Position numbers and translations under genes: made by a program. 64,000 bases of DNA from Streptomyces sp. NBC_00670 (GTDB lineage: Bacteria > Actinomycetota > Actinomycetes > Streptomycetales > Streptomycetaceae): NCBI RefSeq assembly GCF_036226765.1, contig NZ_CP109017.1, forward strand, positions 7,193,001 through 7,257,000, in the 5' to 3' direction. The notes beneath the pieces are model-generated. The model was not told the DNA's origin, did no database searches, and saw only the letters and a program-made list of their open reading frames with translations. Of this stretch, positions 31,557 through 40,345 are shown piece by piece. How positions within the stretch are numbered: position 1 is the stretch's first letter; each line of letters opens with the position of its first letter.

Positions 31557-32891
31557 TCAGTGGCCGAGCGTCGCGCGCAGCGAGGGCTGCAGCAGGTCGG
31601 CGTGGGCCCGGACCATGTCGTCGCACAGGTCCCAGATGCGCTCCACGGGCAGCGTGGCCGCGGTCGCCGGGTCGGTCATGGCGGCCTGGCGGATCGAGCG
31701 CGGGTCGTCCTCCAGGGCGGCCCGCACGACCAGGTCGTTCATGCTCAAGTACGTACGGTTCAGCGCGGCGCACTGGGCGGGCAGCGCCCCCACCCGCGTC
31801 GGCTGGACACCCCCGCCGTCCACCAGGCAGGGCACCTCGACGGTCCCGGAGGCGGGCAGGTTGTCGATCAGCCCCCGGTTCGGGACGTTGCCGTACACCG
31901 TGCGCGGGGTGCCCGTGGTGATGCTGTGGATGATCTGCGGGGCGTACTCCATGGTGCCCTCGACGGTGAGCGGTTCGCCCTTGGCCAGGGCGTCGCGGGT
32001 CTGCTCGTAGGCGGCCACGTTCTCGTCCACGATGTCCAGGTACGCGCCGACCGGCAGCCGCAGCCGCTCGATCTCGCTGTCGTGGTGCAGATACCAGGGC
32101 ACGTACTCCGAGGAGTGCTCGCTGGTCTCGGTCGGGTAGTAACCGAGCCGCCGGTACATGTCCACCCGTACCCGGCGCCGCAGCTGGGGGTCCTCGGCGA
32201 TCAGCGCGTCGAGGCGCGGGTACAGGTCCGCGCCCTGGTGCTCCAGGCGCAGCAGCCACGCCTGGTGGTTGACGCCGGCCGCCCGGTAGGTGACCTCCTC
32301 GTGGGGGACGCCGAGCAGGTCGGACAGGTCGCGGACGGTCCAGTACACCGAGTGGCACAGGCCCACGACACGTGTCATCCCGGTGGCCTGGGCGAGGTAC
32401 TGGATGTTCATCGTCATCGGGTTGGTGTAGTTGAGCAGCCAGGCGTCGGGGCACACCTCGGCGATGTCCTCGGCGAGCGACTTCAGCAGCGGGAAGGTGC
32501 GCAGCGCGCGGAAGATGCCGCCGATGCCGAGGGTGTCGCCGATGGTCTGACGCAGCCCGTAGCGGGCCGGGATCTCGAAGTCGGTGCGGGTGGACTCCCG
32601 CATGCCGACCTGGACGATGTTGATGACGAAGTCCGCGTCGGAGAGCGCCGCGCGCCGCTCGGCGTGGGCGGTGATCCGCGGCCGGGGGCCGTCGCCGTCC
32701 CGGCCGGTGCGCTCGTCCGCGATGAACTGGGCGGCGCCGCGCGCGGTGTCGAGCCGTTCGGGGTCGATGTCGTGCAGGGCGATGTGCGCGCCGCGCAGTT
32801 CGGGGAAGGCCAGCAGGTCGGCCAGGAGCCCCTGGGTGAACACGACGCTGCCCGCGCCGATGAACGCGATCTTGGGGGTGGTGAGGGACAT
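31557..32891 (-). CDS. GH4-family NAD-dependent alpha-glycosidase (alpha-galactosidase-like)
   Basis: A 444-aa cytoplasmic glycosidase of family 4. The Rossmann motif for NAD is FIGAGSVVFT near the N-terminus, and the metal/active-site motifs LLNYTNPMTMN, GLCHSVYWT and AGVNHQAW are intact. GH4 enzymes use NAD and Mn in a redox-elimination mechanism. The CHSV form and the full length resemble MelA-type alpha-galactosidases that act on unphosphorylated sugar. It lies 133 bp downstream of a CUT1 importer on the same strand and probably hydrolyses the imported oligosaccharide. Alpha-glucosidase or galacturonidase activity cannot be excluded. ATG 32891 has GGAGAAG upstream. Confidence 0.9.
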   Translation of the reverse strand: MSLTTPKIAFIGAGSVVFTQGLLADLLAFPELRGAHIALHDIDPERLDTARGAAQFIADERTGRDGDGPRPRITAHAERRAALSDADFVINIVQVGMRESTRTDFEIPARYGLRQTIGDTLGIGGIFRALRTFPLLKSLAEDIAEVCPDAWLLNYTNPMTMNIQYLAQATGMTRVVGLCHSVYWTVRDLSDLLGVPHEEVTYRAAGVNHQAWLLRLEHQGADLYPRLDALIAEDPQLRRRVRVDMYRRLGYYPTETSEHSSEYVPWYLHHDSEIERLRLPVGAYLDIVDENVAAYEQTRDALAKGEPLTVEGTMEYAPQIIHSITTGTPRTVYGNVPNRGLIDNLPASGTVEVPCLVDGGGVQPTRVGALPAQCAALNRTYLSMNDLVVRAALEDDPRSIRQAAMTDPATAATLPVERIWDLCDDMVRAHADLLQPSLRATLGH

Positions 32892-33024
32892 CAGAGTTCT
32901 TCTCCGTAGCGGGCGCCGCCGGAGCGGGCCCCGTTCTGGGTGGTCCCGGCGGCGGGATCGATGCCGCCGGAGAAGGGCAGGTCACAGAGGTGCGGCGGGC
33001 CGGGGAGCCGTCGCTCGCGCGGGC

Positions 33025-33930
33025 TCATCCCTTCAGGCCGCTGGAGGTGATGGACTGGATGAAGGTCTTCTGCGCGGCGAGGAAGGCGAGCAGCACCGGA
33101 AGCACGGTGAGCACGTTGCCCGCCATGACCGCGGACCAGTGGGTGTGGTGCTGCCCCTGGAAGGTCGTCAGGCCGAGCTGCAACGTGTACTGGGTGTCGT
33201 GGTTGATGGCGATGAGCGGCCAGGTGAGGTCGTTCCAGGTGGTGAGGAACGTCAGCACCGCCACCGTGCTCAGGGCCGGACGGGACAGCGGCAGCACGAT
33301 CCGGAAGAGCACCCGCAGCCGTGAGCAGCCGTCGAGCCAGGCCGCCTCCTCCAGCTCCCTGGGCAGGGACAGGAAGAACTGCCGCAGCAGGAACACGGCG
33401 AACGGCGTCACCAGCGAGGGCACGATCAGCGCGCCCAGGGTGTCGATCAGGCCCAGCCGCTTCATCACCAGGAAGGTGGGGATCATCGTGAGCTGGAACG
33501 GGATCGCCATGGTGGCCAGCATCAGCCCGAGCAGCAGCCGGGAGCCCGCGAACCGCATCCGGGCGAACGCGTAGCCGCCCAGCGAGCCGAGGAGCAGGTT
33601 GGACACCACCGCGGTCACCGACACGATCAGCGAGTTGGCGAACCAGCGCGGGAACATCGCGTTGCCGATGACGTACCGGTAGCCGTCCAGATGGATGCCC
33701 GAGGGCCACAGGGCGGGCGGGAAGCGGTTGATCTCCGCGTCGCTCATCACGGAGCTGAGCGCCAGCCAGATCAGCGGCACGGCGAACAGCAGGCACAGCG
33801 GCGCGAGGAGCAGGTGCCAGGCGCTGAACGGCAGCCGACGGCGGCGCCGGCCGGGGCCGCCGTCGGCCCCGGCCACCCGCGGGGCGGGTGGGGAGGAGGA
33901 AAGGGAGGGGGCGGAGGACGTGGCCGTCAT
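33025..33930 (-). CDS. CUT1 sugar ABC transporter permease (MalG-type)
   Basis: A 301-aa membrane permease with six helices after a Ser/Pro-rich N-terminal tail. The EAA loop reads ELEEAAWLDGCSRLRVLFRIVLPLSRPALS, which contacts the ATPase. ATG 33930 overlaps the stop of the partner permease (ATGA). It forms the channel for an imported oligosaccharide with that partner. No ATPase gene is present, so a shared MsiK-type ATPase is expected, as in other Streptomyces sugar importers. The 133 bp after it (32892-33024) hold no gene. Confidence 0.93.
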   Translation of the reverse strand: MTATSSAPSLSSSPPAPRVAGADGGPGRRRRRLPFSAWHLLLAPLCLLFAVPLIWLALSSVMSDAEINRFPPALWPSGIHLDGYRYVIGNAMFPRWFANSLIVSVTAVVSNLLLGSLGGYAFARMRFAGSRLLLGLMLATMAIPFQLTMIPTFLVMKRLGLIDTLGALIVPSLVTPFAVFLLRQFFLSLPRELEEAAWLDGCSRLRVLFRIVLPLSRPALSTVAVLTFLTTWNDLTWPLIAINHDTQYTLQLGLTTFQGQHHTHWSAVMAGNVLTVLPVLLAFLAAQKTFIQSITSSGLKG

Positions 33931-34937
33931 CGGGTGGCTCCTTCGATGCCGCGGCCGGTGCGTGCCCGCAGCGCCCGGACCAGCCGGGGCAGCACGCCGA
34001 GGACGATCAGGGCGAGCGCCAGGGTGTAGGCGGCCGCGGCGCCGTAACCGGCGGTGAAGTTCTTGAAGGCCTGCTCCCAGATGAAGTAGACGATGACCGA
34101 GGTGGAGCCCAGCGGCCCGCCCTTCGTCGTCACGTACACCAGGTCGAAGACCTGCAAGGCGTTGATGGTCTGCCACAGCAGCAGGAAGACCAGGACCGGG
34201 GTGATCGCGGGGAGGGTGACATGGCGCAGCAGATGGCGGCGCCCGGCACCGTCGAGGCGGGCCGCCTCGACCAGCGAGGCCGGCACGTCCTGGAGGGCGG
34301 CCAGGAGCACCACCACGCAGAAGCCGGTGCCGCTCCACAGCGAGATCGCGATGAGCGCGTACAGCGCCTGCCCGGGGTCGGTCAGGAAGCCCTGGGGCGA
34401 GATGCCGAACGTGTGCAGCACGGAGTTGGCCGCACCGAACTCCGGGTCGAGGATGAAGGAGAACAGCACGCCCTGCGCGGTGGCCGAGACCACGAACGGC
34501 ACGAAGACGAGCGTGCGGTACAGACCCACAAGGCGGATCCGCCGGTTCAGCGCGAGGGCGAGGAACAGGCCCAGGCCGATGGAGAGCGGCACGTACAGCA
34601 CCGTGTAGAGCAGGGTGCTGCGGACCGCCTCGGCGAAGTGCGGGTCCTGCGCGAGTGCGCGGTAGTTGTCCAGGCCGACCCAGCGGCTGGGGGTCACCAG
34701 GTCGTCGGCCTGGAACGACAGCAGCAGCGACCAGATCACCGGGACGACGCTCAGCCCGAGGATGACCAGGACCGAGGGCGAGATGTACGCCCAGGCGGTG
34801 GCGGACTCCCGGCGCCGGCGGCGCCGTACCGCGCCGGATTCGGCGGGTGCGGCGGTGTGCGGGGCGTCCGGGTCCGTGCGGTTTCCCTGCTCCTTGCCGT
34901 GGTCCGCGAGGGTGAGGGGAGTGGGTAGACGGGGCAT
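33927..34937 (-). CDS. CUT1 sugar ABC transporter permease (MalF/UgpA-type)
   Basis: A 336-aa membrane permease. A charged N-terminal tail of about 48 residues (with an RRRRRR run) precedes six helices. The EAA loop is SLVEAARLDGAGRRHLLRHVTLPAITPVL. It lies ten bases after the binding-protein stop and overlaps the following permease. ATG 34937 follows GAGAGGACCACC. It belongs to the oligosaccharide importer between the GH114 and GH4 genes. Confidence 0.93.
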   Translation of the reverse strand: MPRLPTPLTLADHGKEQGNRTDPDAPHTAAPAESGAVRRRRRRESATAWAYISPSVLVILGLSVVPVIWSLLLSFQADDLVTPSRWVGLDNYRALAQDPHFAEAVRSTLLYTVLYVPLSIGLGLFLALALNRRIRLVGLYRTLVFVPFVVSATAQGVLFSFILDPEFGAANSVLHTFGISPQGFLTDPGQALYALIAISLWSGTGFCVVVLLAALQDVPASLVEAARLDGAGRRHLLRHVTLPAITPVLVFLLLWQTINALQVFDLVYVTTKGGPLGSTSVIVYFIWEQAFKNFTAGYGAAAAYTLALALIVLGVLPRLVRALRARTGRGIEGATR

Positions 34938-34947
34938 GGTGGTCCTC

Positions 34948-36288
34948 TCAACGCGGGATGAGCAGGGCGGCGTTGGCTTCGTCCGCGCAGGAGCGCAGCG
35001 CCTGGGCCGGGGAGCTGCGGCCGAGGAGTACGGCGACGATCGCCTGGCCGAGCGCCTGGGAGATCTGCGGGTAGGCCGCGTGCACCGGGCGGGCCCGGGC
35101 CGAGTCGAGGGCCGAGGTGAACACGTGCAGTCCCTCGACCTTCTTCTCGCGGGCCTGCCAGGCGGGCAGCGCCTCGGTGGAGCGGGTCAGCGGGAGGCTG
35201 CCGGCGTTGATGTCCCACCGCACGTCCTGCGCGGGCTCGGAGAGCCAGGTGACGAACGTGCGGGCCGCCTCGACCCGGGCCGGGCCGTTGTCGAAGACGG
35301 TCCAGGTGTCGGGTCCCGAGATGGTCACCGGCTTGCCGCTGTACGTGGGCAGCGGCACCACGTGGTAGTCGATCTTCGCCTGGCGGATGTCGGGCAGCTG
35401 CCACGGTCCGGTGGGCACCATGCCCATCCGGCCGGAGGCGAAGACCTGGTACATCTGCTCGCTGCCGGGCTTGGGGTCGATGTAGACGCTGTTGTCGCGG
35501 GCGAGCGCGGCGACCGTCTCCAGGGCCCTGACCCCGGTGTCGGCGAAGCCGATGTGCTTGCCGTCCTCGGCGACGACGTCACCGCCCAGGTCCCAGATCA
35601 TCGGCCACAGCCGCCACACGGTGTCCTCGTCGCCGACGCCGGGCCAGCCGGTGCCGAAGACACCGCGGCCCTTGTCGGTGAGCTTGCGGGCGGTCTCCAC
35701 GAAGTCGTCCCAGCTCCAGCCCGCCTCGGGCAGCTCCAGTCCGGCGTCGCGGAACAGCTTCTTGTTGCACACCACGGCGAGCGCGTCGAGCAGCGCGGGC
35801 GCGGCCCGTATCTGTCCGTTGAGGGTGACGGCCGCCCGGGCCGGGGCCCAGAAGCTCTTCCACGGCACGGGGCCGTCGTGGAAGGTGTCGGTGAGGTCCA
35901 CCACCGAGGGGCTGCGGGCGACGCTCGCCAGGTCGGAGCCGAAGATGTAGGCCACGTCGGGGAAGGAGCCGGCGGCGAGGGCCGCGGTGATCTTCTGGAG
36001 CATGGCGTCGGACAGCACCCCGCCGCCGGGGTCGACCCGGATTTTGGGGTGGGTGCGGTTGAACTCCGCCACCAGCTTCTCGATCGCGGCCCGCCCGGTG
36101 TCCGACTGCCCGTGCCACAGCTCGACGGTGACCCGGCCGTCGGCGCCGACCCCGTCGTCCGTGCCCGACCCGCAGCCGGCCAGGGCGGCGCCGGCGGCGG
36201 TGCCGAGCGCGAGGTGGCCGCCCCGGCGCAGGAGTGTACGGCGGGACGGGCCGGCGTGACTGCCGGACGGACGGTGTGGTGCGGCCAT
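34948..36288 (-). CDS. Extracellular sugar-binding lipoprotein (CUT1)
   Basis: A 446-aa solute-binding lipoprotein of extracellular solute-binding family 1. The N-terminus combines twin arginines (SRRTLLRRGG) with a lipobox (LAGC, Cys about 39), so Tat export followed by lipidation is possible. The body contains VTVELWHGQSDTGRAAIEKLVAEFN and FASGRMGMVPTGPWQLP, typical of oligosaccharide-binding proteins. It is the first gene of the importer. ATG 36288 has GGGAG six bases upstream. The sugar is not defined; neighbours GH114 and GH4 suggest galactosamine- or galactose-containing oligosaccharides. Confidence 0.92.
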   Translation of the reverse strand: MAAPHRPSGSHAGPSRRTLLRRGGHLALGTAAGAALAGCGSGTDDGVGADGRVTVELWHGQSDTGRAAIEKLVAEFNRTHPKIRVDPGGGVLSDAMLQKITAALAAGSFPDVAYIFGSDLASVARSPSVVDLTDTFHDGPVPWKSFWAPARAAVTLNGQIRAAPALLDALAVVCNKKLFRDAGLELPEAGWSWDDFVETARKLTDKGRGVFGTGWPGVGDEDTVWRLWPMIWDLGGDVVAEDGKHIGFADTGVRALETVAALARDNSVYIDPKPGSEQMYQVFASGRMGMVPTGPWQLPDIRQAKIDYHVVPLPTYSGKPVTISGPDTWTVFDNGPARVEAARTFVTWLSEPAQDVRWDINAGSLPLTRSTEALPAWQAREKKVEGLHVFTSALDSARARPVHAAYPQISQALGQAIVAVLLGRSSPAQALRSCADEANAALLIPR

Positions 36289-36500
36289 GGGCGCTCCCGG
36301 GGAGGTGCGGAACGGGTGGATGCCACGGGCGTCGTACGGGCGTCGGACGGGTGTCACGGACGCCGGGGGACGGGCGGGACATCGCGGGAAGGAGATACCG
36401 GCACGGCGGCGGTGTGGGGGTACTGCGCGGTGCGGGGCGAGAAGTCGTGAGGTGGGGCGGGGTGGGGCGGAGCGAGAGGTGGTGCGTCGGGGGTGCCGGG
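36289..36500 (-). other. Leader region of the sugar importer
   Basis: About 210 bp of G-rich sequence between the GH114 terminator and the binding-protein start. No good promoter or palindrome is recognised, and no gene. Confidence 0.35.
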
Positions 36501-36536
36501 CCGGCGCACCGCGATCGGCGGAGCACGGTGCGCCGG
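36501..36536 (-). terminator. Terminator after the GH114 gene
   Basis: ccggcgcaccg (36501-36511) pairs with cggtgcgccgg (36526-36536), 50 bases past the GH114 stop. The importer downstream therefore probably has its own promoter. Confidence 0.75.
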
Positions 36537-36585
36537 ACCGGGGCGGCGGTACGCCGTTGCGGGCGCCCGCCGCGGGACGGGTCCG

Positions 36586-37404
36586 TCAGCAGGTCTCGCG
36601 GACGTAGCCGTCGCTGCCGGGGGCGGAGACGTCCACGTCGCGCAGGACGATGCTCAGCCGGTCGCCGAACTGGGAGCACGCCTTCTTGAGGTTGGCCTTC
36701 GCGTACTCGATGACGACGACGTGGTCGTCGTACGCGTCGGCGTAGTCACCGCACTCGTTCCATTCCGCGCACTCCTCGGCGACGGCGAAGTCCGTGCCCA
36801 TCTCCTTGTGCGCGGAGGCGAGCTCGGCGGTGTTCTTCTGCCCGATCGCCAGCCCCTTGTCGTGCGCGTGGGTGGAGAGCAGCTTGATGAACGCCTTGGC
36901 GTTGGACTCGCTGAGCAGGTTCGTGCGGTCGAAGGTGTCCAGGTTGTCCGGCTCGACGGCGTCGAAGCCCTTGTCGGCGCAGGAGTCGATCCAGGAGTCG
37001 ACGCGGTCGGCGATCCGCTGCCGCTTGTCGGCGGTGCGGATGTCGAGCATCGCCTCGCCCCAGTCCTCGTCGTACACCACCTTGCCGCTGCCGTCCCGCA
37101 GCAGCAGGTCGCCCCACTCGTCCTCGGTCCCCGGCTGGGCCTGGAACGCGTTGACGTAGCAGATGTTGTACAGGCCCTTCGCCGGGGAGGCGGTGTGGTC
37201 GCGGGAGACCACCTTCACCCCGGCGGGCGGGGTGTAGGGCTCGCCGATCTGGTAGTCGAAGTTCGCGTGCACCGGGGGCAGGGTGACGGACGCGGTGGTG
37301 GAGGCGTCCGCCGTGGTGCACGCGAGCAGCGGACACAGGGCGGCCGCGGCGGCCGCCCCGACCAGGGCGCGCCTGCGGGACCGTGGGTGAGAGGTGTGGG
37401 GCAT
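36586..37404 (-). CDS. GH114-type endo-alpha-1,4-polygalactosaminidase, lipoprotein
   Basis: A 272-aa exported enzyme. The signal peptide begins with twin arginines (SRRRALVG) and ends at a lipobox-like LLAC (Cys about 29), so it may stay on the membrane. The GH114 domain fills the rest: YNICYVNAFQAQPG, WGEAMLDIRTADKRQRI, the acidic FDAVEPDNLD with candidate catalytic Asp/Glu, and LAIGQKNTAEL. The family cuts alpha-1,4-linked galactosamine polymers, as in fungal galactosaminogalactan. ATG 37404 has GGAG seven bases before it. It is transcribed away from the DeoR gene and lies upstream of the sugar importer and GH4 genes. Confidence 0.85.
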   Translation of the reverse strand: MPHTSHPRSRRRALVGAAAAAALCPLLACTTADASTTASVTLPPVHANFDYQIGEPYTPPAGVKVVSRDHTASPAKGLYNICYVNAFQAQPGTEDEWGDLLLRDGSGKVVYDEDWGEAMLDIRTADKRQRIADRVDSWIDSCADKGFDAVEPDNLDTFDRTNLLSESNAKAFIKLLSTHAHDKGLAIGQKNTAELASAHKEMGTDFAVAEECAEWNECGDYADAYDDHVVVIEYAKANLKKACSQFGDRLSIVLRDVDVSAPGSDGYVRETC

Positions 37405-37557
37405 CTCTGCGCTCCAGAGGATGGGGGGTACGTCCCCGCCTCGGACCCCGGCTCCGCGCGGAAGTCCTGGCGACTCAGTCCGGACTTACGGCGCGGGGCC
37501 GTGCTACCGGCTGGGCGTACCTCTGACGCCGGGTGCTCGACCCAGGGCGTTGCATGG

Positions 37558-37639
37558 AGTAAAGCGAGCAGCTTTCGCCATGTCAACAGATCGAACATGC
37601 GCACTTTGCGCACATGGTCATGGCGGTGCGCACTTCGCG
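37558..37639. promoter_or_regulatory. GH114 promoter with operator sites in the DeoR/GH114 intergenic region
   Basis: On the minus strand TTGACA (37586-37581) and TTTACT (37563-37558) with a 17-base spacer form a good promoter. AAAGCgagcaGCTTT (37561-37575) is an inverted repeat within that spacer. Upstream, TGCGCACTTTGCG (37598-37610) and TGCGCACTTCGCG (37627-37639) are direct repeats 29 bp apart, about three helical turns. Binding by the adjacent DeoR protein is inferred. Confidence 0.6.
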
Positions 37640-37713
37640 ACGGGTGCCCGGGCCGGTGCGATCCGTGGTCGTACCAGGAAGAAAGGTGGATGTCCGGGCG
37701 GCGCGGGGCGGTC

Positions 37714-37719
37714 TATGCT
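37714..37719 (+). promoter_or_regulatory. -10 box of the DeoR gene, leaderless arrangement
   Basis: TATGCT ends seven bases before ATG 37727, and no Shine-Dalgarno sequence is present. Confidence 0.5.
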
Positions 37720-37726
37720 TCCTCGC

Positions 37727-38500
37727 ATGCTGAAGACCGAGCGTCATGCGCGCATACTTGAGCATGTTTCCGCGCGTGGGGCCATGGATGTCACCGAGCT
37801 GTCCCGGCTGCTCAAGGTCTCGGGAGCCACCATCCGGCGCGATCTGCAACAGCTCAGCCGGCAGAACCTGCTGCGCCGGACGCACGGGGGAGCGGTACTG
37901 GGCGGCGCGGCGCTGCGCGGTGCCGGACCCGAGCTCCCGGTCCCGCACCGCAGCGGGCACCGCCGCGCCGAGAAGCAGGCCATCGCGCGGGCCGCGGCCG
38001 AACTGGTCCCGGAGGGCGCGGTCGTCGGGATGACCGGCGGCACCACCGTCACCGAGATCGCGCGGGTACTGGCCGCGCGCGGCCGGGTCACCATCGTCAC
38101 CAACGCGGTCAACATCGCCGCCGAGATGGTGCCGCACAAGGGCGTCACGCTGGTCGTCGTGGGCGGCTCCGCCCGGACCGAGAGCTACGAACTCGTCGGC
38201 CCCATCGCGGAGAAGACGCTCGCCGACCACCACACCGACGTCACCTTCCTCGGCGTGGACGGCATCGGCGCGGCCCATGGCTGCACGACCCACGACCAGT
38301 TGGAGGCGGCGACCGACAGGGCGTTCCTCGCCAGCAGCGACCGTACGGTCGTGGTGGCGGACCACTCGAAGATCGGCCGGGTCACCTTCGCCAAGATCTG
38401 CCCGCTGCGCGACATCGACCGCCTCGTCACCGACGCCGCCGCGCCCGCGGCCGTCCTGGCGGACATCGGCGACGCGGGCGTGGCGGTGACGGTGGTGTGA
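37727..38500 (+). CDS. DeoR-family transcriptional regulator
   Basis: A 257-aa sugar-responsive repressor. The N-terminal helix-turn-helix shows the DeoR signature (ERHARILEHVSARGAMDVTELSRLL, then VSGATIRRDLQQL). The C-terminal DeoRC sensor domain contains GMTGGTTVTEIAR, VVGGSARTESYELVGP and VADHSKIGR, motifs that bind sugar phosphates. It is divergent from the GH114 gene, with the operator-like repeats between them. It most likely controls the GH114/importer/GH4 locus in response to a phosphorylated sugar such as galactosamine-6-phosphate or tagatose phosphate (inference). Start ATG 37727 fits a leaderless mRNA; ATG 37715 is the alternative. Confidence 0.9.
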   Translation: MLKTERHARILEHVSARGAMDVTELSRLLKVSGATIRRDLQQLSRQNLLRRTHGGAVLGGAALRGAGPELPVPHRSGHRRAEKQAIARAAAELVPEGAVVGMTGGTTVTEIARVLAARGRVTIVTNAVNIAAEMVPHKGVTLVVVGGSARTESYELVGPIAEKTLADHHTDVTFLGVDGIGAAHGCTTHDQLEAATDRAFLASSDRTVVVADHSKIGRVTFAKICPLRDIDRLVTDAAAPAAVLADIGDAGVAVTVV

Positions 38501-38519
38501 GGGTGGGGGCGAGGCGGCG

Positions 38520-40235
38520 TCAGGCGCGCTGCCCCGTGGGGTCCGGGTCGCTCTCGGGCCGGGCCGGGGCGGGGGCGTCGGAGGTCCGCTGCCGGGGCAG
38601 TTCGACGACGGCCGCGGCCGGGGCGGCGGCGGTCAGGGAGGTGTCGGCCCCCGCCGGGGCATCGACGTCGGCCGCCGCGGACTCCTCGGCGAGGCGTTCC
38701 ATCCCGCTCGTGGTCTTCAGCGGCTTCTCCTTGAGGAAGACGACGGTGACGAGCGCGAGCAGGGCGCACGGCGTGGCGAACAGGAACAGATCGGCCGTGG
38801 CCACCCCGTAGGCGTGCTCGACGACGGAGCGCAGGGGGGCCGGCAGGGTGTGCATGTCCGGCACACTGCCGCCCGTGCTCCCGCCCGTCGGGGTGATGCC
38901 CGCCTCGCGCAGCCCCTTGGCCGTCTCGGCGGCCACCCGGTGGGCGAGGATCGCGCCGAGGACACTGGTGCCGATGGTGCCGCCCATGCTGCGGAAGAAC
39001 GACAACACGGAGGTCGCCGCGCCGAGTTCGGCCGCGGGCACGTCGTTCTGGGCGGCCAGCACCAGGTTCTGCATCAGCATGCCGACACCGATGCCGAGCA
39101 CCGCCATGAACAGGCTGAGCAGGGCGAACGAGGTGTCCGCGCCGATGGTCGAGAGCAGCCCCAGACCGACGGTCATGGTGACGGCGCCCGCCACCAGGTA
39201 CCGCTTCCACTTCCCGGTCCGGCTGATCACCTGACCGGCCACCGTGGACGACACCAGCAGACCGAGGATCATCGGCAGGCTCATCAGCCCCGCCACCGTG
39301 GGCGACTTGCCGAGCGAGACCTGGAAGTACTGCGAGAGGAACACGGTGCCGCCGAACATGGCGACACCCACCAAAAGGCTGGCCACGGTGGTCAGCGCGA
39401 CCGTGCGGTTGCGGAAGATGTCCAGCGGGATGACGGGCTCGGCGGTGCGGGACTCCACGAACACCGCGGCGGCCAGCAGGACGACACCGCCGCCGGTGAG
39501 CGCGGCGGTCTGCCAGGACGCCCAGTCGAACTGGTTGCCCGCGAGCGACACCCAGATCAGCAGCGCGCACACGCCCGCCACGATCAGGAACGCGCCCAGG
39601 AAGTCGATTCTCACCTCGCGCTTGGCCGTGGGCAGGTGCAGGGTGCGCTGGAGCAGCGCGATGGCCAGCAGCGCGAACGGCACGCCGATGAAGAAGCACC
39701 AGCGCCAGCCCAGCCACGAGGTGTCCACCAGGACACCGCCCACCAGCGGCCCGGCCACCGTGCCGACCGCGAAGACGGCACCGAAGATGCCCGCGTACTT
39801 GCCCAGCCGGCGCGGCGGGATGACGGAGGCCATGACCACCTGGGCCAGCGCCGTCAGACCGCCCGCGCCGATGCCCTGGACGACCCGGCTGAAGATGAGC
39901 AGTCCCACGCCGTGCGAGAAGCCCGCGAGCAGCGAGCCGAGGACGAACATGCTCAGCGACAGTTGCAACAGCAGCTTCTTGTTGTAGAGGTCCGACAACT
40001 TGCCCCACAGGGGCACGGTCGCGGTCATCGCCAGCAGCTCCGCCGTGACGACCCAGGTGTAGGAGGACTGGCTCGCGCCCAGGTCCGCGATGATGGTGGG
40101 CAGGGCGTTGGACACCACGGTCCCCGCCAGGATGGCGACGAACATGCCCGCCATCAGGCCGGACATGGCCTGGAGTATCTGGCGGTTCGTCATGGAGGCC
40201 GGGGACGCCTGATCGGGCGCCGGTGGTGCGGTCAC
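38520..40235 (-). CDS. DHA2-family (14-TM) multidrug MFS exporter
   Basis: A 571-aa proton-driven drug exporter of the EmrB/QacA group. About fourteen membrane segments fill residues 18-480. Family motifs visible are LWGKLSDLYNKK (motif A), RVVQGIGAGG (motif B) and GPLVGGVLVDTSWLGWRWCFFIGVP (motif C region). The C-terminal 70 residues are polar and disordered. The start is GTG 40235 (AAAGAGA upstream); ATG 40191 is possible. The TetR gene directly upstream on the same strand probably represses it. It ends 20 bp from the convergent DeoR gene. Confidence 0.92.
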   Translation of the reverse strand: MTAPPAPDQASPASMTNRQILQAMSGLMAGMFVAILAGTVVSNALPTIIADLGASQSSYTWVVTAELLAMTATVPLWGKLSDLYNKKLLLQLSLSMFVLGSLLAGFSHGVGLLIFSRVVQGIGAGGLTALAQVVMASVIPPRRLGKYAGIFGAVFAVGTVAGPLVGGVLVDTSWLGWRWCFFIGVPFALLAIALLQRTLHLPTAKREVRIDFLGAFLIVAGVCALLIWVSLAGNQFDWASWQTAALTGGGVVLLAAAVFVESRTAEPVIPLDIFRNRTVALTTVASLLVGVAMFGGTVFLSQYFQVSLGKSPTVAGLMSLPMILGLLVSSTVAGQVISRTGKWKRYLVAGAVTMTVGLGLLSTIGADTSFALLSLFMAVLGIGVGMLMQNLVLAAQNDVPAAELGAATSVLSFFRSMGGTIGTSVLGAILAHRVAAETAKGLREAGITPTGGSTGGSVPDMHTLPAPLRSVVEHAYGVATADLFLFATPCALLALVTVVFLKEKPLKTTSGMERLAEESAAADVDAPAGADTSLTAAAPAAAVVELPRQRTSDAPAPARPESDPDPTGQRA

Positions 40236-40345
40236 GGTTTCTCTTTCGACAGGGATGGGCGGGGTCGGCGGGTGCCGACGGCGATCACGGGGTGAACTCG
40301 GAAGGGGGCGGCGGGGGAGGGCCGACCGCGCGCCGCCGCCGGGGG

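Noticed and set aside
32892..33024. Gap after the permease that reads on the minus strand as a plausible peptide ending in ARYGEEL
   Set aside because: It lies downstream of the permease stop, has no start or ribosome site of its own, and continues a shadow frame of the permease.
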